From: Pseudomonadota bacterium
Lineage (GTDB): Bacteria > Pseudomonadota > Gammaproteobacteria > Steroidobacterales > Steroidobacteraceae
Length of the DNA: 64,000 nt
NCBI GenBank assembly: GCA_016703895.1
Contig: JADJBE010000007.1
Location: 124,001-188,000, forward strand
Reading direction: 5' to 3'
In this document: positions 1-7,830 of the stretch, in pieces
Layout of the letters: every line of letters begins with the position of its first letter
How positions within the stretch are numbered: position 1 is the stretch's first letter
Translations under genes and position numbers: made by a program
Notes under the pieces: generated by a model
What the model saw: the letters and a program-made list of their open reading frames with translations, nothing else
Told to the model about the DNA's origin: nothing
The model's database searches: none

Positions 1-1
1 C

Positions 2-905
2 TATCCCGGCAATTATGACGACTTCATGCTGGCTTCGACTCAGGCGCGCGAACGTGTTGCCGCCGCGAACGCTAAAGCCAAAGATCGTGTGGCAGAGCTG
101 CAGGAGTTCGTGCGCCGCTTCTCCGCCAACGCTTCCAAGGCTCGCCAGGCAACGTCGCGCCGCAAGCAGATCGAGAAAATCAAGATCGAGGACATCAAGC
201 CCTCCTCGCGACAAAACCCCTACATTCGTTTCGAGCAGGCCAAGAAGCTCTATCGGTCGTGTGTCGGCATCGAAGCTGAGCTTCACCTACCCGGGTGCCG
301 ACGCGTCCGTGCTCAACAACGTCAATATTGAGATAGAAGCGGGCGAGCGAGTCGCCATTATCGGCCCCAACGGCATCGGCAAGACGACGCTGCTGCGCGT
401 CCTCAGCGGTGAGTTGACGCCTACCAAGGGCGAGGTCAAGTGGGTCGAGAACGCCGCACTCGGTTACATGCCGCAGGACCCGCAAGCAGAGTTCGCCCGC
501 AAGGTGAGCCTGTTCGACTGGATGATGGAATGGCAGGTGCCGAGCAACGAACAGATCGTGCGCGCGACGCTCGGGCGCATGTTGTTCTCGGGTGACGAGA
601 CGAAGAAGTCGGTCACTGTGCTGTCGGGCGGCGAGAAGGGCCGCATGATTTACGGCAAACTGACATTGACCAAGCCCAACGTGCTGTTGCTCGATGAGCC
701 CACTAACCACATGGATATGGAAACAATCGAGTCGCTGCAGATTGCGCTCGAGAAATATCCTGGCACCCTGCTGTTTGTCTCACACGACCGTGAGCTCGTC
801 GGCAGTCTCGCCACGCGTATTCTCGAACTGCAAGCCGGCGGCAAACTAGTCGACTTCCGTGGCAGCTACGACGACTATCTCAAATCGCAAGGTGTCGCCA
901 CCTGA
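2..905 (+). pseudogene. ABC-F family ATPase, C-terminal part, frameshifted
   Basis: This is the 3' part of an ABC-F ATPase of the YbiT type, a soluble tandem-ABC protein acting on ribosomes. The reading starts at the window edge in one frame (YPGNYDDFML, then the charged inter-domain linker ending near KKLYRS). It then continues one base later in a second frame with VSASKLSFTY and the whole second ABC domain: Walker A GPNGIGKTT, signature LSGGEKGR, Walker B VLLLDEPTNHMD and the H-loop VSHDRE. The change of frame lies between about 254 and 264 and corresponds to one extra base. Both halves align well to one family, so the break is a single indel, either a mutation or a sequencing error. The N-terminal ABC domain is outside the window. 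Confidence 0.85.
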
Positions 906-981
906 ACATCATTAACGAGCCGCCTTGCCCTCCACCGCCTCGAGTCTCTTTCGCAAACGCAAAGAACGATCGCCGTGGAGC

Positions 982-1830
982 CTATTTCACGATGATCGCG
1001 CCGAGATAAACACTCTCACCCGCAACGTCAAAATCGATCGACGCACTCTGCCCAGCGCCATGCTTGACGACCAACCGGTAGCGCCCGCTGTTAGGCGCCA
1101 GCTTGTCGACCTTGAACTCGCCGAACAGATCCGTTGTTGCACTCGCGACCTCGCGACCATCTTGCTGCACGGAAACCTCGGCACCCTCAGCGCATTCCTC
1201 GACACCAGCGACCGCGACGACCACCGCCCCGGCGGCGAAGCAAGTCGTCATCAAGTGTAGGTTCTTGTAATACACGCGCGGCTTAGTGCCTAGCTCAGGC
1301 TGCAGAACATCCAAGCCCTCTTCCGCCTGGATACGCTGCATATCCGAGTCGTCTACCTTAAGTGCACGAAACACGTTGGTCGGGCAGCTCTGCTCCATCC
1401 GCGGCTGGCGCCAACCCTGGTCCAACAAATGCGCGTCAAAAATCCACGCCTGTGGTATCTGCAGCTCCTCGTTCCAGTAGACCGCACCGTAGGGACACGC
1501 ATCGACGATTGCACGCTGACCCTTGGCTTTCACCGGATCAATGATCACGATGCCATCGTCGCGCTTTTTGATGGCATTGTCCTTGGCCACCTTCATGCAA
1601 GGCGCATCGTCGCAGTGATTGCACATGGTCGGCATGAAGTTAGCTTCGACCACGGGCCAGGTACCACGCTCCTTGCGTTCGATGTCTACCCAGCTAGCCC
1701 CGTGCGTCGGCTGCGGTGCCGCGTAGCCAGGAAAATCGTTGCCGATATGCTCATCCTTGGTCGCAAGAAAACAGTTGCGGCAGTTGTCACACCGCTCGAC
1801 ATCAACGATCAGATTCCATTTAGCGGCCAT
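982..1830 (-). CDS. Transhydroxylase/resorcinol hydroxylase-type iron-sulfur subunit
   Basis: This 282-residue electron-transfer subunit pairs with the molybdopterin subunit encoded just upstream; its ATG overlaps that gene's TGA (TGATG), which fixes the start and suggests translational coupling. It resembles the small subunit of Pelobacter acidigallici pyrogallol-phloroglucinol transhydroxylase: two ferredoxin-like segments, the conserved EEGLDVLQPELGTKPRVYYK block (about 170-189), and a C-terminal beta-sandwich domain of the carboxypeptidase-regulatory type (about 200-282). Likely cluster ligands are Cys14, 17, 20, 70, 73, 78, 112 and 149. The family's other four Cys are replaced (Thr24, Trp129, Asp132, Met145), so probably only two [4Fe-4S] clusters remain. 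The substrate is not known; a phenolic ring is inferred from the family. Confidence 0.85.
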   Translation of the reverse strand: MAAKWNLIVDVERCDNCRNCFLATKDEHIGNDFPGYAAPQPTHGASWVDIERKERGTWPVVEANFMPTMCNHCDDAPCMKVAKDNAIKKRDDGIVIIDPVKAKGQRAIVDACPYGAVYWNEELQIPQAWIFDAHLLDQGWRQPRMEQSCPTNVFRALKVDDSDMQRIQAEEGLDVLQPELGTKPRVYYKNLHLMTTCFAAGAVVVAVAGVEECAEGAEVSVQQDGREVASATTDLFGEFKVDKLAPNSGRYRLVVKHGAGQSASIDFDVAGESVYLGAIIVK

Positions 1831-4787
1831 CACACTGCCTTTGCGCTTTGCCAGGTATCCACACCAGTCCATTTCTCGATCTGGATGAGCGTGGTATTCG
1901 GTTTGATACTATGCGTCTGCTCGGTGATCGCCTTGCTGGGATTGAGCATGTTGACGCAGCCACCGAGGTCGGTGGAATTCCCCGGCTCGCCCACCGGGCG
2001 GTACTGTGCCGATGCCGTGGACGCACTAACGACTCCGGCCCGTAGCCGCTCGGTCACATATGCCGCGCAGACGACCGAGCCGCGATTGTTGCACAGCCGG
2101 ATGAGATCATCGCTCTTGATGTCGCGAGCCTCGGCATCCTGCCGATTGATTCGCGCCACCAGATAGTAGTGTCCGTCGACCAGCACCCGGTGATCCTTGA
2201 TGTCATTCAGCGCGGTATCGGAGTCGTCCCCCATCACGTGGAACGGATAACGCGAATGTGGCGTGAGTAGTTGCAAGGGGTAGCCCGCGAGTGCCTTGTC
2301 CTTGCGCGGATCCTCATAGTTTGGCATGTACTTGTTCAGCGGCGGGCGGCCCGGGTCGTCGATCCGCTTCAATGTGTTCGCGACAAACTCGAACTTTCCC
2401 GATGGCGTCTGCAGGCCCTTGCCATATTCGCCCAGGTAATCCGACGGCAACGGATATGGCTCCGGCACGTCTTTCGCGCGACCTTCGTAAAACCATTTGT
2501 AGGCCGTCGGCGCGCGCGTGGCTTCCGGCTCTGGCGGTACGACGAAATAGCCTTTCTCGAGGAACTTGCTCCACGTCATGTGTTTCGCGAGGTCGGACGA
2601 ATCGAACACCCGCTTGCACCAGTCGAGCTCGGTATTGCCGCCCTCGGAGTACATGGCGCCCATGCCAAGCCGCTCAGCAATCGCCAGAAAAATATCGTAG
2701 TCCGACTTCGACTCGCCCATCGGCTCGATCGCTTTGTGCTGCATCGAGATGACGCGGTGATTGTTCATCGAATACATGTGATGCACGTAACCCGCACCCA
2801 CGTTGTACCACTCACTGATATCCCAGCGCTCGAACACCGTGCAGGCCGGCAGGATCACGTCGGAGAAGCGCGTCTCGCCCTCGTTCCACACCGACTGATT
2901 GACGACGAACGGCAGATTCTCATGCTGATACATCTTCACCCAGCGATTCGATTCGACCATCGTGCCGAACGAGGCGCTACCGTACTTGTACATCATCTCG
3001 ATCCTGGCGCAGCCCGGCGCCGGATAGCCGATGCGTTGGAACTGGCCGTGCACCGACGCGACGTCGGTCAGGTAGCCCAGTGCCTTGCCCTCCATGATCG
3101 CCTCAGGCAGGTAGATGCGTGGAATACTCTGCCGCACCGAACTCATGGTCACGATGTGCGGCATGCGCTGGTAGTTGTTAGCAGCGTTGGCGCTGTATTG
3201 CAAGTCGCCCGACATGCTGCCTTCGGCATAGCCCGGAAAGTAGAAGTTGAAGTCTAGCGGGGCGCCAAACTGCGGATTGCCAAAGTTCACGCCCGGCCGG
3301 CCCATGCCCTGCATGGCACCCAGAATCGTCATCATGCGCGCCCACTGGATACCCATCGGTCCGCGACAGGCGCCACCAATACCGCCGCCCCACGCGCCTG
3401 GGCCGAGATAGGTCTTCTTGGTGCCCCATTCGCGCGCCAAGGCACGGACTTCGCGCGCCGGCACGCCCGTCTCAGCCTCCTGCCACTCAGGGGTTTTTGG
3501 CGTGCCGTCACTCTTGCCCAGGACGTAGTCACGCCATTCTTCAAAGCCTTCGGTGCGATCCGCCACGAACTTCTTGTCGTACAGACCCTCGGTAATCCAC
3601 ACAAAGCACAGCGCCTGCGCCAGCGCCGAATCCGTGCCCGGCTTGGGCGCGATCCACTTGCCGCCCAGGTGCGCAGCGGTGTGATTGAGGTACGGATCGA
3701 TGTGCACCATCTTGATGCCGAGTTGTTTGGCCCATTCGCGCCGCGTCGTGCCGTCGAACCCATAGGTCGCGTCCGGATCGCTCGACCAGAACACGATCAT
3801 CTCGGCTTCTTTGAGACAATCCTCAACCGTGCCATAGAACTCGGCCGTACCGAGCCGCATGCTGTTGCCCCAGTGATGCATCGCACCCCAGTACCAGCCT
3901 TCCCAGCTATCTGGGTTGTGGTGCAGCTTGCTAACACCAATCAGATTCCAGAACCGGTTGAACGCACTGAGGTAGTGCCCCAAGTTGCCCCACTGATGGT
4001 GCGAGCCATTCGCAACCAACACTGCGCCCGGCCCCTTGGCTTTGGCGCGCTTGATCTCCTTGACGACGATGTCGAGCGCTTCATCCCAACTGATGCGCAC
4101 AAACTCTGACTTACCGCGATTCTGAATATTGCGGTTGCCGTCGGGGTCAAAGTCGACGCGCTTCATGGGGTACAAGACGCGCTGGTCGGAATAGACCATC
4201 GACTTCTGCACCATGCCGTGTGGCGCCAAGGTCGTGCGCCGCGGCGGTGTGAAGGTCTTGCCACGCGCATTGATAGACCACGGCGCGGCATCCTCGTCGT
4301 CAAACTCGATCGGCGTGATGCGCACGATCTTGCCGTCTTTGACATAGACAAAAATCGGGCCACCGTTGGTGCCATTGGTGTAGCGCACCGTGCCGTCCGG
4401 CATCTGCGTGCCGCTCTTCCAGCGGATCGTCTGCATCCGCGTCAGCGTGGCCATGAACCACACCGCGAGCTCGTCCTTGCCTTCCAGCGTCACCTTGAAG
4501 TTCTTTGCCGCATCGATCCGAATCAGTTGATCGAAGGGCGGTGTGAGGAATTCCTCGGCGATCGCCTTGTTCTTGAAGCCGATGGTGAGGTCCGGCTTGT
4601 CATGGATACCTTTGCCGGTGCTGATTTTGCCGCTTGCCAGCTTGATCCACCGACCTTCGGGCTGGTCCTTCAGGCGGAACTGCGCCACCAGATCACGCTC
4701 CTTGAGGTGCGCAGCGAACTCAGGATACTGGGTCTTGGTGACGCGGAGCGCCTGCACCATGCCCCATAGCAAGAACGAAAAATTCAT
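1830..4787 (-). CDS. Molybdopterin hydroxytransferase-type large subunit with N-terminal SCP2-like domain
   Basis: This 985-residue catalytic subunit of a DMSO-reductase-superfamily enzyme most resembles pyrogallol-phloroglucinol transhydroxylase and the related resorcinol hydroxylase. From about residue 140 the match is strong: NGGPIFVYVKDGKI, ARGKTFTPPRR, NPDSWEGWYWGAMHHWG, FWSSDPD, GTDSALAQAL, ILPACTVFERWDISE and the C-terminal dinucleotide-binding domain. Ser335 (WSSDP) and His304 (GAMH) correspond by spacing to the Mo-ligand Ser175 and active-site His144 recalled for the Pelobacter enzyme. There is no N-terminal Fe-S motif, as expected for this subfamily. Residues about 15-120 are extra and look like an SCP2 lipid-binding fold (DLTIGFKNKAIAEEFL, FKVTLEGKDELA). 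No Tat signal is seen. A GGAGAGG Shine-Dalgarno precedes the ATG. Confidence 0.85.
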   Translation of the reverse strand: MNFSFLLWGMVQALRVTKTQYPEFAAHLKERDLVAQFRLKDQPEGRWIKLASGKISTGKGIHDKPDLTIGFKNKAIAEEFLTPPFDQLIRIDAAKNFKVTLEGKDELAVWFMATLTRMQTIRWKSGTQMPDGTVRYTNGTNGGPIFVYVKDGKIVRITPIEFDDEDAAPWSINARGKTFTPPRRTTLAPHGMVQKSMVYSDQRVLYPMKRVDFDPDGNRNIQNRGKSEFVRISWDEALDIVVKEIKRAKAKGPGAVLVANGSHHQWGNLGHYLSAFNRFWNLIGVSKLHHNPDSWEGWYWGAMHHWGNSMRLGTAEFYGTVEDCLKEAEMIVFWSSDPDATYGFDGTTRREWAKQLGIKMVHIDPYLNHTAAHLGGKWIAPKPGTDSALAQALCFVWITEGLYDKKFVADRTEGFEEWRDYVLGKSDGTPKTPEWQEAETGVPAREVRALAREWGTKKTYLGPGAWGGGIGGACRGPMGIQWARMMTILGAMQGMGRPGVNFGNPQFGAPLDFNFYFPGYAEGSMSGDLQYSANAANNYQRMPHIVTMSSVRQSIPRIYLPEAIMEGKALGYLTDVASVHGQFQRIGYPAPGCARIEMMYKYGSASFGTMVESNRWVKMYQHENLPFVVNQSVWNEGETRFSDVILPACTVFERWDISEWYNVGAGYVHHMYSMNNHRVISMQHKAIEPMGESKSDYDIFLAIAERLGMGAMYSEGGNTELDWCKRVFDSSDLAKHMTWSKFLEKGYFVVPPEPEATRAPTAYKWFYEGRAKDVPEPYPLPSDYLGEYGKGLQTPSGKFEFVANTLKRIDDPGRPPLNKYMPNYEDPRKDKALAGYPLQLLTPHSRYPFHVMGDDSDTALNDIKDHRVLVDGHYYLVARINRQDAEARDIKSDDLIRLCNNRGSVVCAAYVTERLRAGVVSASTASAQYRPVGEPGNSTDLGGCVNMLNPSKAITEQTHSIKPNTTLIQIEKWTGVDTWQSAKAV

Positions 4788-4843
4788 TTAAACCTCTCCA
4801 GATGTGGACGCGACCACCCTGACTGACTGTCGATTGTAGTGGG

Positions 4844-5593
4844 TCAGCGGCGAAAGTGGGCGCGGTAGATGTACTGCGTTCTACAGGCAGCCGCCATGGC
4901 GCCTATTTGACGTACCCAGTCCAGGGGCGCGTGCCAGGCAAAAAAGTTTGACAAGCGAAGGGACTCGCGACGGCGCCGCGCCTTGGCCAGTCCCGCATCG
5001 AGATGACCCATGACCTCCGGAAAGTGCGGCTCGACGACATCGCTCAGCATCACGCCGTCGGCCACTTCGCCCGCAAGTTGCAACATCTGCGGACCGTTCG
5101 CCGCCACATAAATCAGCGGCGCTGGTAGTCCAGCCGCCCAAGGCGCTGCATAGTTGTTGGCTTGGTAGAGTTGGCCCTTGAAGTCAAAAGGCGTCGTTGC
5201 CGTTGCGCAGCTCGCGGCGACCGCACCGCGCAATATGGCGACACATTCCCGCACTGCGGTGACGCGCCGCTCGGGCACAAGGCCGGTCGCGCGCATCACC
5301 GACTTACCCATGCCACCCACCAGAATTGACGCGCGGCCCCGCGACATGTCGTGCAGTGTTAGCAGCGAGTCCGCAAGCTTGACGGGGTGCTTCTCGTACG
5401 GGCTCCACGGCATGACCCCAAGCCGCACCCTTGATGTTGCCCTCGCCGCGGCAACCAGCGTCATGAACGGATCGCGCTGCGCCGGGAAGTTAGACGTCCA
5501 GACACCGTGCAAGCCGTACTGTTCTGACAGCTCCGCAACTCGGCATACCGTGTCCGCGTCAGCGCCAGGTTCAAGAATGACGTCAACTAGCAT
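4844..5593 (-). CDS. Luciferase-like (LLM class) flavin monooxygenase, 3'-truncated
   Basis: This is a TIM-barrel oxidoreductase of the bacterial luciferase / F420-dependent methylene-tetrahydromethanopterin reductase superfamily. Recognisable parts are the N-terminal strand VDVILEPGAD, GLHGVWTSNFPAQRDPF, RVRLGVMPWSPYEKHP, SRGRASILVGGMGK and IYVAANGPQMLQLAGEVADG. Homologues are usually 290-340 residues; here the similarity fades after about residue 217 (LSNFFAWHAP) and the protein ends at 249 with an unrelated tail. That suggests loss of the 3' end, next to the molybdoenzyme operon that follows 56 bp downstream on the same strand. It may be non-functional. The substrate cannot be told. Confidence 0.6.
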   Translation of the reverse strand: MLVDVILEPGADADTVCRVAELSEQYGLHGVWTSNFPAQRDPFMTLVAAARATSRVRLGVMPWSPYEKHPVKLADSLLTLHDMSRGRASILVGGMGKSVMRATGLVPERRVTAVRECVAILRGAVAASCATATTPFDFKGQLYQANNYAAPWAAGLPAPLIYVAANGPQMLQLAGEVADGVMLSDVVEPHFPEVMGHLDAGLAKARRRRESLRLSNFFAWHAPLDWVRQIGAMAAACRTQYIYRAHFRR

Positions 5594-5671
5594 CGGCGCG
5601 GTCTCTCGTCTGTGTCACCGCGATCGGTCCAATAGTCTTCCGCATGCGACCGGAACGGACCCTGAAATAAC

Positions 5672-5748
5672 TGGCGCGCCCGGAGAGATTCGAACTCCCG
5701 ACCAACTGGTTCGAAGCCAGCTACTCTATCCAACTGAGCTACGGGCGC
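5672..5748 (-). tRNA. tRNA-Arg (anticodon TCG)
   Basis: Read on the minus strand, a full cloverleaf folds: the 7-bp acceptor GCGCCCG pairs with CGGGCGC, followed by discriminator G and an encoded CCA. There is a D-arm, an anticodon stem GCTGG/CCAGT enclosing loop CTTCGAA, and a T-arm with loop TTCGAAT. Anticodon TCG reads CGA (arginine). The gene is 77 nt including CCA. It stands alone between the truncated monooxygenase and a lipoprotein gene on the opposite strand. Confidence 0.95.
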
Positions 5749-5810
5749 GCGGTGTACTCAACATGAAATCGTACTGGTTTCCGACGAGTTTTGCAGGACT
5801 CCGGCAGCAC

Positions 5811-6227
5811 ATGGTTTCTGGCCCCGCTGCAGCAAGGTACGCGTTGCTGCTTGCAGCCGTCGTGAGCGGCGGCTGCGCCAGCCTGAGTCCCACGGCTTGC
5901 GCGCGAGGCGCGATCGAGCCGGTGGATTTCGCGGGCATGTACGACAAACAGGCCCATTGCATCGCCTCGGGACTGATCACCCGACGGTGCGGCGCGCGTT
6001 ATGCCCGCCTAGCCGGGACCGGCAAGGAATGGCTCGATGCCGTCGGCGGTGGCGATGCGTCGCGGCAGGATTTGCGGGCAAATGCCGACGGCCGCGCCTG
6101 CGCACTGCAGGCGGCCACGGCTGAATCTACGCCTGACGAGACGCAGTTTCGCGTTGCAATCAGCGCCTGCTGTCGACAGCGGTGGCCGGAAACGGCGGCG
6201 TCTGCGGCAAGTGCATCCGCCGATTGA
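5811..6227 (+). CDS. Putative lipoprotein, unknown function
   Basis: The encoded protein is 138 residues when started at the ATG that gives a compact lipoprotein signal (MVSGPAAARYALLLAAVVSG followed by Cys and ASLS). An in-frame ATG at 5763 would add a 16-residue polar leader and is less likely. The mature part is Ala- and Cys-rich with several Cys pairs but no domain I recognise. It starts 63 bp beyond the tRNA-Arg gene and ends 44 bp before the acyltransferase gene, on the same strand, so co-transcription is possible. Confidence 0.5.
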   Translation: MVSGPAAARYALLLAAVVSGGCASLSPTACARGAIEPVDFAGMYDKQAHCIASGLITRRCGARYARLAGTGKEWLDAVGGGDASRQDLRANADGRACALQAATAESTPDETQFRVAISACCRQRWPETAASAASASAD

Positions 6228-6271
6228 CGCGACCCAATTGACGCAAGCGATCCATCCGGCAAGATGCAGCG

Positions 6272-7195
6272 ATGTCATGGCGTCTCCTTGCACCTCAACA
6301 TTGGCCCACCTGGATCGGTCTGGCGCTGCTGCGTGTACTTGAACCTCTGCCGTATGGTCTGCTTATGCGCCTCGGTCGCGGTCTGGGACGCGGCGTGCGG
6401 CCGTTGCTGGCCGGGCATCGGCGGATCGCGAGGCGCAACCTGGCGCTCTGCCTTCCCGACCAAACCGCAAGCGAACGCGAGGCTTTGTTGCGACAGCACT
6501 TTGCGAGTCTTGGTTGCGCGCTGTTAGAAACCGCAGTCTCCTGGTGGAGCACCGACGAGCGCATCCGCTCGCTCACCAGCGTCGACGGCCTCGAGCATGT
6601 GGAGCGTGCCCAACAGAGCGGCCGCGGAATCCTGCTGCTGTCGGCGCATTTCACGACGATCGAGATCGGTTGTCGCGCGCTCGCTGCCCGACTGCCGCTC
6701 AACGTAATGTATCGCCCGGCCGAGAACCCGGTGTTAGCTCACTTGTTGACACGCAGTCGCAGCCGCCAGGCAAGGCGCGCAATTCCTCGCGACGATGTGC
6801 GCACCTTGATCAAGGCACTGAAAGCCGGTGAAATTGTCTGGTATGCACCGGATCAGAGCTACCGGAAAAAAGGCGCCGAAATGGTGCCCTTCTTCGGCGT
6901 GCCAGCCGCGACCAACACGGCAACATCACGTATCGTCGCTATGACCAACGCGGTCGTCATGCCGTACTTCGTCGAACGATCCAGCGATGGTCGGCACTAT
7001 CGCGGCGTCATCGGTGCGCCGCTCGCGGACTTCCCCACCGAGTCGAGCAGCGCGGATGCCCTGCGGTTCAATCAACTGATCGAAACCCACGTGCGCCGCG
7101 TGCCGGAGCAGTACCTGTGGATCCATCGGCGCTTCAAGGGGCTCGACGCAGCCTACCCTAACTACTATGCCCGTCGCCCACCTGCGGTCGGCTGA
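6272..7195 (+). CDS. Lipid A biosynthesis acyltransferase (LpxL/HtrB family)
   Basis: This 307-residue inner-membrane acyltransferase is of the family that adds secondary acyl chains to Kdo-lipid A. Visible are an N-terminal hydrophobic anchor (about 14-35), the catalytic HX4E motif in SAHFTTIEIG, the LNVMYRPAENPVL segment, YAPDQSYRKKGAEMVPFFG and the C-terminal YLWIHRRFK block. All are standard for LpxL/LpxM/LpxP. The length is normal. The precise acyl position cannot be read from the sequence. Confidence 0.88.
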   Translation: MSWRLLAPQHWPTWIGLALLRVLEPLPYGLLMRLGRGLGRGVRPLLAGHRRIARRNLALCLPDQTASEREALLRQHFASLGCALLETAVSWWSTDERIRSLTSVDGLEHVERAQQSGRGILLLSAHFTTIEIGCRALAARLPLNVMYRPAENPVLAHLLTRSRSRQARRAIPRDDVRTLIKALKAGEIVWYAPDQSYRKKGAEMVPFFGVPAATNTATSRIVAMTNAVVMPYFVERSSDGRHYRGVIGAPLADFPTESSSADALRFNQLIETHVRRVPEQYLWIHRRFKGLDAAYPNYYARRPPAVG

Positions 7196-7320
7196 TCTGC
7201 GCCCGATATGGCCGGTCGTCACAACGACGGAAATTGTCAAATAATGCTCATCGGGCTGGCGAGCTGGGGGCGTTCAGGATGAGTTCAGGCGCCAAAGCTT
7301 TTCATGACAAGCAGCCAAGT

Positions 7321-7353
7321 TTGCCGGATCTAGCCCGGCGCATTTACTATAGT
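7321..7353 (+). promoter_or_regulatory. Candidate sigma-70 promoter for the small secreted protein gene
   Basis: TTGCCG (7321-7326) and TACTAT (7345-7350) are separated by 18 bp, in a 199-bp intergenic region, about 40 bp upstream of the ATG at 7395. The fit to consensus is moderate and the assignment rests on position. Confidence 0.3.
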
Positions 7354-7394
7354 GACCAGGACACTGGCCCGTATCAACTGCCGAGGATTGTATA

Positions 7395-7769
7395 ATGATT
7401 AAGACTGTCGCCTCACTGCTCCTGGTCGCCGCCGCCTGGATGGCACCGCAGGCCTACGCGGGCTGCACGTACCCGACCGCGCCCGAGAAGATTCCGGACG
7501 GTAACTCTGCCACGCTCGAAGAAATGACTGCGGCGAAGACGCAGGTGGTGCAATACAACAAGGACATGGAAGCCTACCTGTCGTGCCTGAAACTCGAGAA
7601 CGAGGGCAAGATTGCCGAAGCGGGTGACTCGATCACCCCGGATCAAAAGAAGGAGCTCGAGCGCATGCAGGTGCAGAAGCACAATGCGGCGATCGACGAG
7701 CTGGAGGCGGTCGCGACGCAGTTCAATGAGCAACTGCGCGCCTATAACGGCAAGAACAAGAAGAAGTAG
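7395..7769 (+). CDS. Small secreted protein, unknown function
   Basis: This is a 124-residue protein with a clear Sec signal peptide (MIKTVASLLLVAAAWMAPQAYA, cleavage after AYA). The mature part has two Cys (AGCTYP and LSCLKL) that could form a disulfide. A long charged helical stretch (KKELERMQVQKHNAAIDELE and onward) then ends in a Lys-rich tail. No enzyme motif is present. It has its own upstream intergenic region and is followed by a strong hairpin, so it may be monocistronic. Confidence 0.7.
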   Translation: MIKTVASLLLVAAAWMAPQAYAGCTYPTAPEKIPDGNSATLEEMTAAKTQVVQYNKDMEAYLSCLKLENEGKIAEAGDSITPDQKKELERMQVQKHNAAIDELEAVATQFNEQLRAYNGKNKKK

Positions 7770-7782
7770 TTCTATAGCTGGC

Positions 7783-7808
7783 GCAGCGCCGGGCTTGCCC
7801 GGCGCTGC
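7783..7808 (+). terminator. Strong hairpin downstream of the secreted protein gene
   Basis: A perfect 12-bp inverted repeat (GCAGCGCCGGGC and its complement) with a 2-nt spacer lies 14 bp after the stop codon. There is no T-tract on either side, so it may act as an mRNA-stabilising or pausing hairpin rather than a classical intrinsic terminator. Confidence 0.35.
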
Positions 7809-7830
7809 CCAATTCAGCATCATCCCGAGG

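Noticed and set aside
2271..3257. Plus-strand frame of 328 codons
   Set aside because: It lies wholly antisense to the strongly conserved molybdopterin subunit, and its composition is that of a GC-rich shadow frame; no domain is seen.
7783..7808. Classical rho-independent terminator
   Set aside because: The hairpin is strong but has no T-tract on either strand, so it is listed only as a hairpin with low confidence.
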